From: JAHFOW01 sp046350595 | Lineage (GTDB): Bacteria; Planctomycetota; Brocadiia; Brocadiales; Brocadiaceae | Direction of reading: 5' to 3' | Length of the DNA stretch: 64,000 bases | Assembly: GCA_046350595.1 (NCBI GenBank) | Contig: JAXMAC010000001.1 | Coordinates: forward strand, 1 to 64,000 | In this document: in pieces, positions 43,399-52,759 of the stretch | Layout: each line of letters begins with the position of its first letter | Numbering within the stretch: position 1 is the first letter of the stretch | Program-made: the position numbers and the translations under genes | The notes under the pieces: model-generated | Told to the model about the DNA's origin: nothing | The model's input: only the letters and a program-made list of their open reading frames with translations | Databases searched by the model: none

Positions 43399-44602
43399 TT
43401 ATCCAATAATTTTTGTAACAACACCAGCGCCAACAGTCTTTCCACCCTCACGGATAGCAAAACGCAAACCCTCATCCATTGCCACAGGCGTTAACAATTC
43501 CACCGCTACCTTCACATTATCCCCAGGCATTACCATCTCAGCCCCACTCCGTCAATGTCACCACGCCCGTCACATCCGTCGTCCTGAAATAAAAACTGCG
43601 GACGGTATCCATTAAAAACGGTGTGTGCCTGCCGCCCTCCTCCTTCGTCAGTATATACGCTTCCGCTTCATACTTCTTGTGCGGTGTTATACTGCCAGGC
43701 TTAGCCAATACCTGCCCTCTCTCCAAATCCTCCTTTTCAACACCCCTCAACAACACCCCCAAATTGTCGCCCGCCTGGCCCTCATCCAGCGTCTTATTGA
43801 ACATCTCCACCCCGGTCACAATGGTCTTCTTTATTTCAGGTTTTATCCCTACAATATCAACCTCTTCTCCCACCTTTACACGACCCCTCTCCACTCTCCC
43901 CGTTCCCACTGTCCCCCTGCCTTTTATACTAAATACATCTTCTATCGACATCAAAAATGGCTTATCTATTTCCCTTACCGGGGCCGGGTATATACGTATC
44001 CACAGCATCCATCAACTTCAATATTGGACCACAGTTCGCACACGTCGCCACACCACACCCACATTCATTCGCCTTCAGCGCAGAACCCTCACCACCGGAA
44101 TATCATCGCCGGGAAAATTATACTTGCTTAACAGCTCCCTTACTTCCATCTCCACCAAGTCTAACAATTCAGGATCTTCAAGCATATCCACCTTATTCAT
44201 AAACACCACTATCCTCGGCACGCCTACCTGCCTTGCCAACAGGATATGCTCTCTTGTTTGCGGCATCGGCCCATCCGGAGCGCTTACCACCAGTATTGCG
44301 CCATCCATCTGCGCAGCTCCTGTAATCATATTCTTCACATAATCTGCATGACCAGGACAGTCCACATGTGCATAATGCCTCTTCTGCGTCTCGTACTCCA
44401 CATGCGAGATCGCTATCGTTATTCCCCTCTCCCTCTCTTCCGGCGCTTTATCTATAGAATCATATGGCCTCTCTTTTGCCAATCCCTGCTTCGCCAACAC
44501 ATGGGTTATCACCGATGTCAACGTCGTCTTACCATGATCTACGTGCCCTATCGTTCCTACATTCACATGCGGCTTCGTCCGCTTAAATACCTCTTTCGCC
44601 AT
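43399..44602 (-). pseudogene. tuf: elongation factor Tu, second copy, multiply frameshifted
   Basis: By eye this copy differs from tuf at 27668-28870 at four substitutions (all T-to-C on the plus strand) and five single-base indels over 1204 bases. The indels are an extra T at 43548, an extra A in 43591-43595, a missing A in 43614-43618, an extra G in 43980-43983 and a missing C in 44086-44088. Four are in homopolymers. The frame breaks after about residue 172, is restored, breaks and recovers briefly, and is lost for good before the last 40 residues. Position between the tRNA cluster and secE is the classical tufB site. Either low-quality sequence over a repeat or a decaying copy. Confidence 0.9.
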
Positions 44603-44656
44603 CTGTCCCACTCCCTTATTTATTAACAGCTAATAACAACGTATATTTTTAATTAC

Positions 44657-44731
44657 TGGAGCTGCTGATGGGATTTGAACCCATGGCCTCGTCCTTACCA
44701 AGGACGTGCTCCACCGCTGAGCTACAGCAGC
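44657..44731 (-). tRNA. tRNA-Thr (GGT anticodon)
   Basis: The acceptor stem GCTGCTG pairs with CAGCAGC. The anticodon stem CGTCC/GGACG holds loop TTGGTAA with anticodon GGT. CCA is encoded at 44659-44657. It lies 54 bases upstream of the second tuf copy. Confidence 0.96.
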
Positions 44732-44879
44732 ATTTTTACTTTTTAAATTTTATATATTTCTCACACGTTAATAACTTTACAGAATTCGTCTATGATATCA
44801 CAAAAAATTTAAATGTCAATTATAATAATTCTCTTTTTCGCATATTTTTTCTCTTATAATTCCAAACTATCTAAATCTG

Positions 44880-44950
44880 AGCGGGCGATGGGAATCGAAC
44901 CCACATGACTAGCTTGGAAGGCTAGGGCTCTACCATTGAGCTACGCCCGC
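44880..44950 (-). tRNA. tRNA-Gly (TCC anticodon)
   Basis: The acceptor stem GCGGGCG pairs with CGCCCGC. The anticodon stem CTAGC/GCTAG holds loop CTTCCAA with anticodon TCC. CCA is not encoded. It is the third tRNA of the Thr-Tyr-Gly-Thr-tuf series. Confidence 0.96.
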
Positions 44951-45108
44951 ATATCTTAATAGGCTCATTTTATACACAACGACTCTGCTGATTAAGTATC
45001 CCCACAACAACATTACTATATCTTAAGATAGCACAATATAGGCCGTGCAAGCTTGCTATGGTATACTATCTTGGCTTGAAGGGCTCTAAATAACGAAGTC
45101 CTATATAA

Positions 45109-45193
45109 TGGTGGGTGGAGGAGGATTCGAACCTCCGAAGGCTATGCCAACAGATTTACAGTCTGTCCCCTTTGGCCACTCGGGTATCCACCC
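45109..45193 (-). tRNA. tRNA-Tyr (GTA anticodon)
   Basis: An 85-base class II tRNA with a long variable arm. The acceptor stem GGGTGGA pairs with TCCACCC, the anticodon loop is CTGTAAA with anticodon GTA, and CCA is encoded at 45111-45109. Confidence 0.97.
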
Positions 45194-45213
45194 ACAACAT
45201 AAAATCCGCGTAA

Positions 45214-45285
45214 AGCTAGCGGTGGGACTCGAACCCACAACCTGCGGTTTACAAAACCGCTGCTCCGCCATTGAGCTACGCTAGC
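45214..45285 (-). tRNA. tRNA-Thr (TGT anticodon)
   Basis: The acceptor stem GCTAGCG pairs with CGCTAGC. The anticodon stem GCGGT/ACCGC holds loop TTTGTAA with anticodon TGT. CCA is not encoded. First tRNA of the operon, just behind a likely promoter. Confidence 0.96.
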
Positions 45286-45299
45286 ATAGAGAACGGCAA

Positions 45300-45327
45300 A
45301 TTTTAACAAAACATTTGAATATTTCAA
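45300..45327 (-). promoter_or_regulatory. likely promoter of the tRNA-tuf operon
   Basis: On the minus strand TTGAAA (45327-45322) and TAAAAT (45305-45300) are separated by 16 bases, and the first tRNA-Thr starts 15 bases further on. It overlaps the aroC 3' flank and would drive the tRNA-Thr/Tyr/Gly/Thr-tuf series. Confidence 0.5.
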
Positions 45328-45338
45328 GTAAAATTTTT

Positions 45339-46484
45339 TCAATTATTCATGTTTACAAGAAATCCTTCATAATTGCGCTTTATTTCTTGAATACTATCAC
45401 CGCCAAATTTTTCTAAAAAAGCCCTGGCAATTTCAAACGAAACCATTGCTTCACAGACCACAGATGCAGCAGGAACAGCGCATACGTCAGATCTTTCGTA
45501 AGTTGCCGTAATTGGGGTTCTTGTTCGTAAATCCACACTTCGTAACGGTTTTTTCAATGTTGGAATAGGTTTCATGTACGCCCTTGCTACTATCGGCTCG
45601 CCATTACTAATACCACCTTCTATCCCACCAGCACTATTGGTAAGCCTTCGAAACCCGCCTGTTAGCAACCTGTCTTTCCCCGATTTTTCGCAAAAAATCT
45701 CATCATGCACCTCCGACCCCAATTTATTTGCCACATTATATCCCACGCCTAATTCTACCCCTTTTATCGCTTGAACGGACATCAGGGCGTATGCAATCCT
45801 TGCATCCAACCGCAAATCCCACTGCGTATGATTACCCAGGCCGACAGGCAATCCCCACGCAAGCACTTCAATAATACCCCCCAGCGAATCGCCATTTTCA
45901 CCTGTTTGTTTAATTTTTTCGATAATCTTGTCTTCAATGTCTGGATCGATACAGTATATCGAGCTTATTTCACGATTATTCCTGGCAACGTTCATATCTT
46001 CAGGAAATTTATCCGAATTTATCCCCCCAATCCCTTTCACATATCCAAATATCTCTAAATTAAAATTGAGGAGGAAAATCTTTGCCAGCGCACCGGCCGC
46101 CACCCTGGCAGCCGTCTCCCGTGCACTCGCCCGTTCCAATATATTTCGGGCATCGTCCGTGTGATATTTCAGAACTCCCGCCAGGTCTGCATGTCCTGGC
46201 CTGGGGCGCGTAACTGCTGGCAACTCATCTATTTTATGGTCACTATTTTTAATCATAAGGCAAATTGGACTGCCCAGGGTTATCTTTTTTCTTACACCGG
46301 AAAGAATCTCCACGCGGTCTTCTTCAATCTGCATCCTCCCCCCCCTGCCAACCCCCCCCTGCCTTCGTTTTAATTCCGTGTTTATAACCGACTCGTCAAT
46401 TAGTACCCCCGACGGAAATCCTTCAACGATTGCAATCAAACATTTCCCGTGTGATTCCCCAGCGGTTTTAAAATATAACATCAT
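45339..46484 (-). CDS. aroC: chorismate synthase
   Basis: A 381-residue enzyme converting EPSP to chorismate, last step of the shikimate trunk, with reduced FMN. GESHGKCLIAIVEGFPSG near the start, the polyglycine/arginine stretch GGVGRGGRMQIEEDRVEI and RPGHADLAGVLKYHTDDARN followed by ERASARETAARVAAGALAK are diagnostic. It lies just upstream of the tRNA operon on the same strand and diverges from the LolC/E-like gene. Confidence 0.96.
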   Translation of the reverse strand: MMLYFKTAGESHGKCLIAIVEGFPSGVLIDESVINTELKRRQGGVGRGGRMQIEEDRVEILSGVRKKITLGSPICLMIKNSDHKIDELPAVTRPRPGHADLAGVLKYHTDDARNILERASARETAARVAAGALAKIFLLNFNLEIFGYVKGIGGINSDKFPEDMNVARNNREISSIYCIDPDIEDKIIEKIKQTGENGDSLGGIIEVLAWGLPVGLGNHTQWDLRLDARIAYALMSVQAIKGVELGVGYNVANKLGSEVHDEIFCEKSGKDRLLTGGFRRLTNSAGGIEGGISNGEPIVARAYMKPIPTLKKPLRSVDLRTRTPITATYERSDVCAVPAASVVCEAMVSFEIARAFLEKFGGDSIQEIKRNYEGFLVNMNN

Positions 46485-46598
46485 ACATCTCCGATGACAG
46501 ATTTATTATTTCATTGCCTAATAAAAATAATTTAGTTATGCTAGAATTTTTAAATTATATATTTTATACCTTCATTTAACAATGTAAAATCCGTCCTT

Positions 46599-47861
46599 AT
46601 GTATAAACTATTTATCAGTTTCCGGTACTTACGCAGCAGAAAAATATCGTTTTTTGCAGTAGCTGGCGTTGCCGTTGGGGTCATGACCCTCATTGTAGTA
46701 CTCTCGGTGATGAACGGTTTCGACCAGGAACTCCGGAGCAGGATTCGGGGCACCCTCGCCCATATCATTATCCAGAAAGGTGGCATGTATGGACTCGATG
46801 ACTACAAACAGCTAATGGAAAAGGTAAAAACATTTGAACACGTCTCTACCTGCGCACCTTATATAGAAGGCCCGGCACTGATCAAACTACGGGGAAGAAA
46901 GGAATTTGTTTACTTTAAGGGTATTGACCCTGAAGCAGAAGTGCGGGTAAGTGATTTTGAGTCGTATATTACGCCATTTGGAAACCATCCCGGTGATTTA
47001 TTAAAAACCCACGGAGAAAAAAACACGGCAAGCGTCTTCGGTGGTTCAGAGTTAATGAGACTTGGGCAAGGGGAGCCGGAAAAAGACCCTGGATGTTTTA
47101 TTCAAAATGGCGAACAGATTGTGCTTGTCACATTAAAAGAGTGGGACAAAATTAGCGTCAAGGCATTTATCGTTGCCGGGAAATTCAAATCAGGCATGTA
47201 TGATTTTGACAAGAACTATGTATATATTCCACTCACTATTGCGCAGGAACTCGCTGGCTCAAAGGAAAAAGACGCCATCACGGGCATTAGTGTGAAATTG
47301 GATGACTACCGTTACGCCAACGAGGTACGGGATAAAATACAGACCGCATTAGGCTACGAATATTTTGTACAAACATGGGAAGATGCCAGAAGGACATTCT
47401 TAACCGCAGTCATGATGGAAAGGAGAGTGATGGCATTTATCCTCTTTTTTATCATTGTTGTTGCAGGATTTAATATCCTGGCCATTCTCACCATGATCGT
47501 CCTGGAAAAATCTAAAGATATTGGAATTTTAAAAGCGCTGGGCGCAACCACGCAAGGCATAATGTCCATTTTTCTGTTAAATGGACTCCTCATCGGAAGT
47601 ATTGGCGCCGGTATTGGAGTCGCAATTGGACTATCATTCACATTAAAGATCAACTGGCTGGAAAGCACCCTGTATACTCTCACAGGTTGGCGGCCATTCC
47701 CACCCGAGGTATATTATTTTAACCAAATTCCAACGGTAATAAATCCACTGAGCATTACACTCACATCGGTTATCGCCATTGTAAGTAGTGTGGTCTTTAG
47801 CATCTATCCTGCTTTAAGGGCGGCACGACTTGATCCCGTGGAAACATTGCGTTATGAATAA
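46599..47861 (+). CDS. LolC/LolE family lipoprotein-releasing permease
   Basis: A 420-residue inner-membrane protein of the MacB/FtsX fold. One membrane segment follows the N-terminal FISFRYLRSRKISFFAVAGV (about 16-40), then a large periplasmic domain (about 45-265), then three segments (about 275-300, 320-350, 380-405), ending in RAARLDPVETLRYE. The MNGFDQELRSRI motif after segment 1 and the final segment fit LolC/E, which with ATPase LolD extracts lipoproteins from the inner membrane. No lolD is adjacent. C and E cannot be told apart. Confidence 0.88.
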   Translation: MYKLFISFRYLRSRKISFFAVAGVAVGVMTLIVVLSVMNGFDQELRSRIRGTLAHIIIQKGGMYGLDDYKQLMEKVKTFEHVSTCAPYIEGPALIKLRGRKEFVYFKGIDPEAEVRVSDFESYITPFGNHPGDLLKTHGEKNTASVFGGSELMRLGQGEPEKDPGCFIQNGEQIVLVTLKEWDKISVKAFIVAGKFKSGMYDFDKNYVYIPLTIAQELAGSKEKDAITGISVKLDDYRYANEVRDKIQTALGYEYFVQTWEDARRTFLTAVMMERRVMAFILFFIIVVAGFNILAILTMIVLEKSKDIGILKALGATTQGIMSIFLLNGLLIGSIGAGIGVAIGLSFTLKINWLESTLYTLTGWRPFPPEVYYFNQIPTVINPLSITLTSVIAIVSSVVFSIYPALRAARLDPVETLRYE

Positions 47862-47988
47862 CCGTAATTTCTATTCTCATCAAATCTATTGACAGACTTC
47901 GCGATTACTGATAGCATTTATACGCATAATTCATCCGGGTATTGTTTTCATTTGTTCGTACCTTTAGTTAAAAGAAAAGATATTAATT

Positions 47989-48810
47989 GTGGTAAATTAC
48001 TACGACATACTTGAAGTAGGCTATGAGGTAAGCATAGAAGAGATTAAACATTCATTTCGTTCGCTTATCAAAAAATATCATCCTGATATCAACAGCTCAA
48101 ATAAACCGTGGGCTGAATCAAAGACTAAGACCATCATCCAGGCTTATAAGATACTTTCCGATGTTACAACCCGTAAACAGTATGATCAGTTACACAGGCA
48201 TCACTTCCAATATCACAAAACAACAAAAACTCGTAAAAAAGAAGACCCCGCAACAAAAGAAGAACTTATTAAGGCAAAGGTAAAATCCATTTTCACCGAC
48301 CTTTTAAATGGTCATACGCACAATGCTATAGAAAATTACGAGCGTTTGTTAAAAGAATTTACAAATCTCGATTGCTTTTTACACCTCAATCATCGGGACT
48401 ATATCGATTACAAATTCCTGCTGGCCGAAGCATATGAAAAATTAAAAAAATATGAGACCGCCGCCAGATTCTATGAACTTATCCTGGAAAAGGGGAAAAA
48501 TACCGTTCACCGCAGTCATCTGTTTGATGAGATTAAAGAACGGATAAGAAACATCTATTGCCGCAGACTGACAAAGAATGTAGAGCCGGAAAAGGCGCTG
48601 GATTACTATGAAAAAGTTCTAACGTTCAATCTGTGCAAAAGTGAAAATGCCTTTATTCACAAAAAGATGGCCGAGTGCTATCTGATATTGAATGAATACG
48701 AAAAGGCCATCGATCACTTAAATATGGCGATATCACTAAAACCCAATATCCAGGGTGTCGGCAAACTTAAAACAAAACTTAAACAATACATACCGGACTT
48801 TGTTTTATAA
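47989..48810 (+). CDS. DnaJ-domain protein with TPR-like repeats
   Basis: A 273-residue protein. Residues 3-67 form a J domain: VNYYDILEVGYEVSIEEIKH, then HPD at 31-33, the motif that stimulates DnaK ATPase. From about residue 85 the sequence is helical and TPR-like, with LLAEAYEKLKKYETAARFYE (about 143-162) and KMAECYLILNEYEKAIDHLN (about 225-244). No zinc finger or client-binding domain of DnaJ is present, so it is a specialised co-chaperone that may bring DnaK to a partner bound by the repeats. The start is GTG with a weak ribosome site. It precedes purC by nine bases. Confidence 0.8.
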   Translation: MVNYYDILEVGYEVSIEEIKHSFRSLIKKYHPDINSSNKPWAESKTKTIIQAYKILSDVTTRKQYDQLHRHHFQYHKTTKTRKKEDPATKEELIKAKVKSIFTDLLNGHTHNAIENYERLLKEFTNLDCFLHLNHRDYIDYKFLLAEAYEKLKKYETAARFYELILEKGKNTVHRSHLFDEIKERIRNIYCRRLTKNVEPEKALDYYEKVLTFNLCKSENAFIHKKMAECYLILNEYEKAIDHLNMAISLKPNIQGVGKLKTKLKQYIPDFVL

Positions 48811-48819
48811 GAGAAAACC

Positions 48820-49725
48820 GTGATAAGAGAAACAACTCCACTTCTTTCTACACAGATTCCAGAGCTTAGACTTTACAACCGTGGTAAGGTTCGTGACATC
48901 TACGAAGTGAATGATGCACTATTGATCGTCGCTACGGATCGCATATCGGCCTTTGACGTTGTTCTGCCCAGTGGCATTCCTTACAAAGGAAATGTACTCA
49001 CAGGACTTTCAGAATTCTGGTTCAGGTACACCACTGATATTACCGAGAACCATCTCGTCACCACGCAGATAGAACACATGAACAATACCTCTGTTTTAAA
49101 GTATAGAAATATTTTACAGGGGCGTTCCATGCTCGTAAAAAAGGTCAAGGTGTTCCCGGTAGAGTTTGTTATTCGTGGTTATCTGGCCGGTTCCGGGTGG
49201 AAGGAATACCAACAAGCACAATCAATCTGCGGAATAAAACTGCCGCCGGGACTCAAAGAATCCGATAAACTTCCGGAACCCATCTTTACCCCCTCGACAA
49301 AGGCAACTACGGGACATGATGAAAACATTCCTTTTTCCATGGTCGTTGAATTGATTGGAAAGAAGTATGCGGAAGAATTAAAAGAAAAAAGCATCCGGGT
49401 TTATCTCAAGGCCAGCGAATACGCAAGAAGTAAGGGCATCATCATCTGTGACACCAAATTCGAATGGGGCGTTACAAACGATAATAAAACAATCCTGGTC
49501 GATGAGGCGCTTACGCCGGATTCCTCACGTTTCTGGCCGCTGGAAAGCTATAAACCAGGGAGGTCGCAGGTGTCTTACGACAAACAATTCATTCGTGACT
49601 ATCTTGAAACTATCCACTGGGACAAAAAACCGCCAGCGCCAACACTCCCCCCTGATATCATCCAGAAGACATCAGAAAAATACCTGAATGCCTATAAAAC
49701 ACTTACCGGAAAAAACCTGGTATAA
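48820..49725 (+). CDS. purC: phosphoribosylaminoimidazole-succinocarboxamide synthase
   Basis: A 301-residue SAICAR synthase joining CAIR and aspartate with ATP in purine synthesis. LYNRGKVRDIYEVNDALLIV, ATDRISAFDVVLPSGIPYKG, VEFVIRGYLAGSGWKEY and the C-terminal LVDEALTPDSSRFWPLESYK are diagnostic. It is the longer form also seen in yeast-like and many environmental bacterial enzymes. The start is GTG, nine bases after the J-domain gene, so they probably share a transcript. Confidence 0.95.
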   Translation: MIRETTPLLSTQIPELRLYNRGKVRDIYEVNDALLIVATDRISAFDVVLPSGIPYKGNVLTGLSEFWFRYTTDITENHLVTTQIEHMNNTSVLKYRNILQGRSMLVKKVKVFPVEFVIRGYLAGSGWKEYQQAQSICGIKLPPGLKESDKLPEPIFTPSTKATTGHDENIPFSMVVELIGKKYAEELKEKSIRVYLKASEYARSKGIIICDTKFEWGVTNDNKTILVDEALTPDSSRFWPLESYKPGRSQVSYDKQFIRDYLETIHWDKKPPAPTLPPDIIQKTSEKYLNAYKTLTGKNLV

Positions 49726-49883
49726 AGTCCTTATAACGCTAACAAATTGAATTGATGTATGTCAGGCTTTAGTCGTTTTATTAAACTCATGATGGAGCCT
49801 TACCCACATACAACAGTGAATAGTTGCCCTGCACTCCTATTTATGGCAATTCTCACATATGATAAAATTCCTGAGTATTAAAT

Positions 49884-50693
49884 ATGAAACCAAATCCAGA
49901 CGATTTCAAAAAATATCTCGAAGTTGCACAGGCAGCCGCACTTCAGGCCGGCGTTATTTTAAAAGAGCATTTTAGAAAATTAGACCCCTCCATGATTAAT
50001 GAAAAGGCCAAACATGATTTCGTCACCCATGTAGACAGGCAGTCTGAAGATATTATCAAAGCCCACATACGGCACCATTTTAGCGGTCATGCCATACTTG
50101 CCGAAGAGTCTTCCTCAGAAAAGAGTACTTCCCCATACCTGTGGATCATCGATCCCCTTGACGGCACCCTAAACTATATCCACGGTCTGCCGAGTTTTGC
50201 CATCTCCATTGCCTTACAAATTCAGGGGGACTTGACCATCGGTCTCATTTACGAACCTTTACAGGAACATATCTATTCGGCTATTAAAGGAAATGGGACA
50301 TTCAAGAATGATAAACGTATTTGTGTCTCTTCATCCAACAACCTCAGTACCGCCCTGATTGCAACGGGCTTTCCTTTCAGGATAAAAGACGTTATTGACC
50401 CATATCTCACGGTATTTAAGGATTTATTCATGCAGGCCACAGGCATCAGGAGATGCGGTTCTGCCTGTCTGGACCTTGCATACACAGCCGAAGGCATTTT
50501 CGGGGGGTTTTTTGAATATGGCCTGTCACCATGGGATATCGCAGCAGGGGTGCTCCTGGTTCAGGAGGCAGGCGGCATCGTCACTGATTTTAAAGGAAGT
50601 GGAGAATACATAAAGACCGGCAATGTCATTGCTGGCACAAGAGGAGTGCACCACGAAATGCTCTCGATAATCCGGAAGACCTTTCAGCATTGA
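49884..50693 (+). CDS. suhB: inositol-1-monophosphatase family protein
   Basis: A 269-residue Mg-dependent lithium-sensitive phosphatase. AEESS (73-77), DPLDGTLNYIHG (90-101) and SPWDIAAG (215-222) carry the metal ligands E74, D90, D93 and D218. The family acts on inositol phosphates, and the SuhB branch also joins rRNA antitermination complexes. Which function applies cannot be read here. The symbol is tentative. Confidence 0.88.
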   Translation: MKPNPDDFKKYLEVAQAAALQAGVILKEHFRKLDPSMINEKAKHDFVTHVDRQSEDIIKAHIRHHFSGHAILAEESSSEKSTSPYLWIIDPLDGTLNYIHGLPSFAISIALQIQGDLTIGLIYEPLQEHIYSAIKGNGTFKNDKRICVSSSNNLSTALIATGFPFRIKDVIDPYLTVFKDLFMQATGIRRCGSACLDLAYTAEGIFGGFFEYGLSPWDIAAGVLLVQEAGGIVTDFKGSGEYIKTGNVIAGTRGVHHEMLSIIRKTFQH

Positions 50694-50815
50694 CAAATAA
50701 GTTCCACAAGTTTGCAATTCCAACAATTAAAATGTTTGAACAATTGTAACAATTTGGTTTTTTGGGAAAATATTCATTATTTCTCATAAATTTCATTTCA
50801 CAGGAGATAGGTATC

Positions 50816-51577
50816 ATGAAGCATTATAAAGTAATTTTCAATGGTTTTATTGCATCACTATTTTTTGTAGCTTTATTTTCACCATTGTCTCTCGCGAGTA
50901 GCCTGCCTTCTCACGCGGAACTCCAGGAAATCCTCAGGGCGGAAGTAAAGGAGAATAATGGCGGATTCGGTTTTCATATGTGGGCAACTGTGGTAGACCG
51001 GGACGGCGTGGTTAAGGCCGTGGTGTTTTCCGGAAATGACCGGGGAGACCAATGGCCCGGCAGCCGTGTTATTTCTGCGCAAAAGGCAAATACCGCTAAT
51101 GCCTTCAGTCTGCCGGGATTTTCGTTGTCAACCGCAAATCTCTTTTCTGCCGTACAACCAGGTGGTAGTTTATATGGGTTACAGGAGAGTAATCCGGTTT
51201 CTCCGGAAGTAGCATATCAGGGTTCATCCGAAAAATTTGGGACGGAAAAAGACCCTATGGTCGGCCATAAGATAGGCGGGGTTAATATATTTGGCGGAGG
51301 TTTGGCGCTTTACAACAGTGAGGGAAAACTCGTTGGGGCATTAGGTGTTAGCGGCGATAGTTCTTGTGCTGATCACAATATCGCATGGAAGGTACGGCAT
51401 AGACTGAATCTGGACTACGTTCCATCAGGGGTTAGCCCAACAAAAGACGATAATATTGTCTATGACATCACCAACGGTGTCAGCGCAAGTGGTTGGGGCC
51501 ATCCGCAATGCTCTCCCGAAACGGCTCGTATTGCCCAGGAATTCCCTAAAACACATCCCGTAAGAAAAACGAAATAA
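50816..51577 (+). CDS. secreted GlcG/HbpS-like heme-binding family protein
   Basis: A 253-residue protein with a signal peptide (hydrophobic FIASLFFVALFSPLSL, likely cut near LAS-S at about 28-30). The mature part has the GlcG/HbpS pattern: HAELQEILRAEVKEN, a VVDRDGVVKAVVFSG strand pair, an S..I..QKANTANAFS helix and a GGGLALYN...LVGALGVSG strand. Family members bind heme or cobalamin-like ligands or act as redox sensors; binding here is not shown. The start at 50816 follows an AGGAG site; a longer frame to 50762 adds nothing conserved. It lies 24 bases before the RCC1 protein. Confidence 0.72.
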   Translation: MKHYKVIFNGFIASLFFVALFSPLSLASSLPSHAELQEILRAEVKENNGGFGFHMWATVVDRDGVVKAVVFSGNDRGDQWPGSRVISAQKANTANAFSLPGFSLSTANLFSAVQPGGSLYGLQESNPVSPEVAYQGSSEKFGTEKDPMVGHKIGGVNIFGGGLALYNSEGKLVGALGVSGDSSCADHNIAWKVRHRLNLDYVPSGVSPTKDDNIVYDITNGVSASGWGHPQCSPETARIAQEFPKTHPVRKTK

Positions 51578-51601
51578 AATTCAAAACACTGGGACGCAAT
51601 T

Positions 51602-52759
51602 ATGAAAAACCCCATTTTCAACCCGATGCCGAACAGGCTCAACACCTTATGCTGGTTTTCAATCTCATTTCTCGTGGTTTTGCTTCTGAGTACAATCACC
51701 TCCGCATCGACAATTGTGCAGATATCCGGCGGAGGTTTTCATAGCCTGGTTTTGAAATCGGACGGCACCGTATGGGCATGGGGACTCAACATACATGGTC
51801 AGCTTGGGGATGGAACAAATGCCGACAGGAAAACACCGGTACAGGTGAAGGGATTAAACCACGTTACGGCAATAGCTGGAGGAGTGTGGCACAGCGTTGC
51901 CTTGAAAACAGACGGCACAGTTTGGGCATGGGGCGGCAACTGGGCAGGGCAACTGGGAGACGGCACAACAAAGAGCTGGAACACCCCTGTACAGGTAAGC
52001 GGACTTAATAACGTCACTGCAATTGCCACAAAAGGACAGCACAGTCTTGCCCTTAAGACAGATGGCGCCGTTTGGGCATGGGGAAGAAACACATACGGAC
52101 AATTGGGAGATGGGACCACTACCGATAGAAACACACCGGTACAAACAAGGGTACTCAAGAACATCATTTCCATTGCCGGCGGGGGATATCATGGCCTTGC
52201 ACGGAAGGCAGATGGTACTATCTGGGCATGGGGACTTAACAAGTATGGTCAGGTGGGAGATGGTTCCACCACAGACAGGGCAAGCCCCGTCATGGTAAGC
52301 GGACTTGTAGACGTCAGCGATATCATTGGTGGCGGAGATCACTGCATTGTCCTGAAGAATAACGGCACCGTTTGGACATGGGGATTTAATGAGAGTGGTC
52401 AGTTGGGAGACGATTCAACCGACAACAGAAGTACCCCATTCCCCGTAAATGAGCTTAAACGTGTCTGTGCAATTGCTGGCGGAGGAGATCACACCCTTGT
52501 CCTGAAATCAGACGGAACTGCGTGGGCGTGGGGAAGTAATAATAGCGGCCAGTTGGGAGATGGAACTACCTCAAATAAAGAAATACCCGCCCTTATAAAA
52601 AACCTCGACCACGTTATTTCTGTTTCTTGTGGCGGACAGCACAGCCTTGCCCTGAAAGCCGATGGTACTGTGTGGGCATGGGGGTTAAACAAAAACGGCC
52701 AACTGGGAGACGGCTCGACATCAAACAGAAACATTCCGACACAGATAAATATCAAGTGA
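51602..52759 (+). CDS. secreted RCC1-repeat beta-propeller protein
   Basis: A 385-residue protein with an N-terminal hydrophobic signal (about 17-35). From residue 43 it consists of seven repeats, the first six exactly 50 residues and the last 43, with consensus GGGxHSLALKxDGTVWAWGxN then GQLGDGT. Seven is the blade number of a closed RCC1 propeller. The repeats are 150-base units spanning 51728-52756 and are similar in DNA as well as protein, so they expanded recently or are being homogenised. Predicted periplasmic or surface-exposed, with a protein-binding role. Partner unknown. Confidence 0.88.
   Translation: MKNPIFNPMPNRLNTLCWFSISFLVVLLLSTITSASTIVQISGGGFHSLVLKSDGTVWAWGLNIHGQLGDGTNADRKTPVQVKGLNHVTAIAGGVWHSVALKTDGTVWAWGGNWAGQLGDGTTKSWNTPVQVSGLNNVTAIATKGQHSLALKTDGAVWAWGRNTYGQLGDGTTTDRNTPVQTRVLKNIISIAGGGYHGLARKADGTIWAWGLNKYGQVGDGSTTDRASPVMVSGLVDVSDIIGGGDHCIVLKNNGTVWTWGFNESGQLGDDSTDNRSTPFPVNELKRVCAIAGGGDHTLVLKSDGTAWAWGSNNSGQLGDGTTSNKEIPALIKNLDHVISVSCGGQHSLALKADGTVWAWGLNKNGQLGDGSTSNRNIPTQINIK

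Noticed and set aside
43397..44131. Second tuf fragments as separate small genes
   Set aside because: Both fragments are parts of one EF-Tu broken by one-base indels; they are reported as one pseudogene.
51728..52756. Regular 150-base repeats as a CRISPR-like array
   Set aside because: The repeat is a codon-aligned RCC1 protein repeat inside an open frame, with no spacers.
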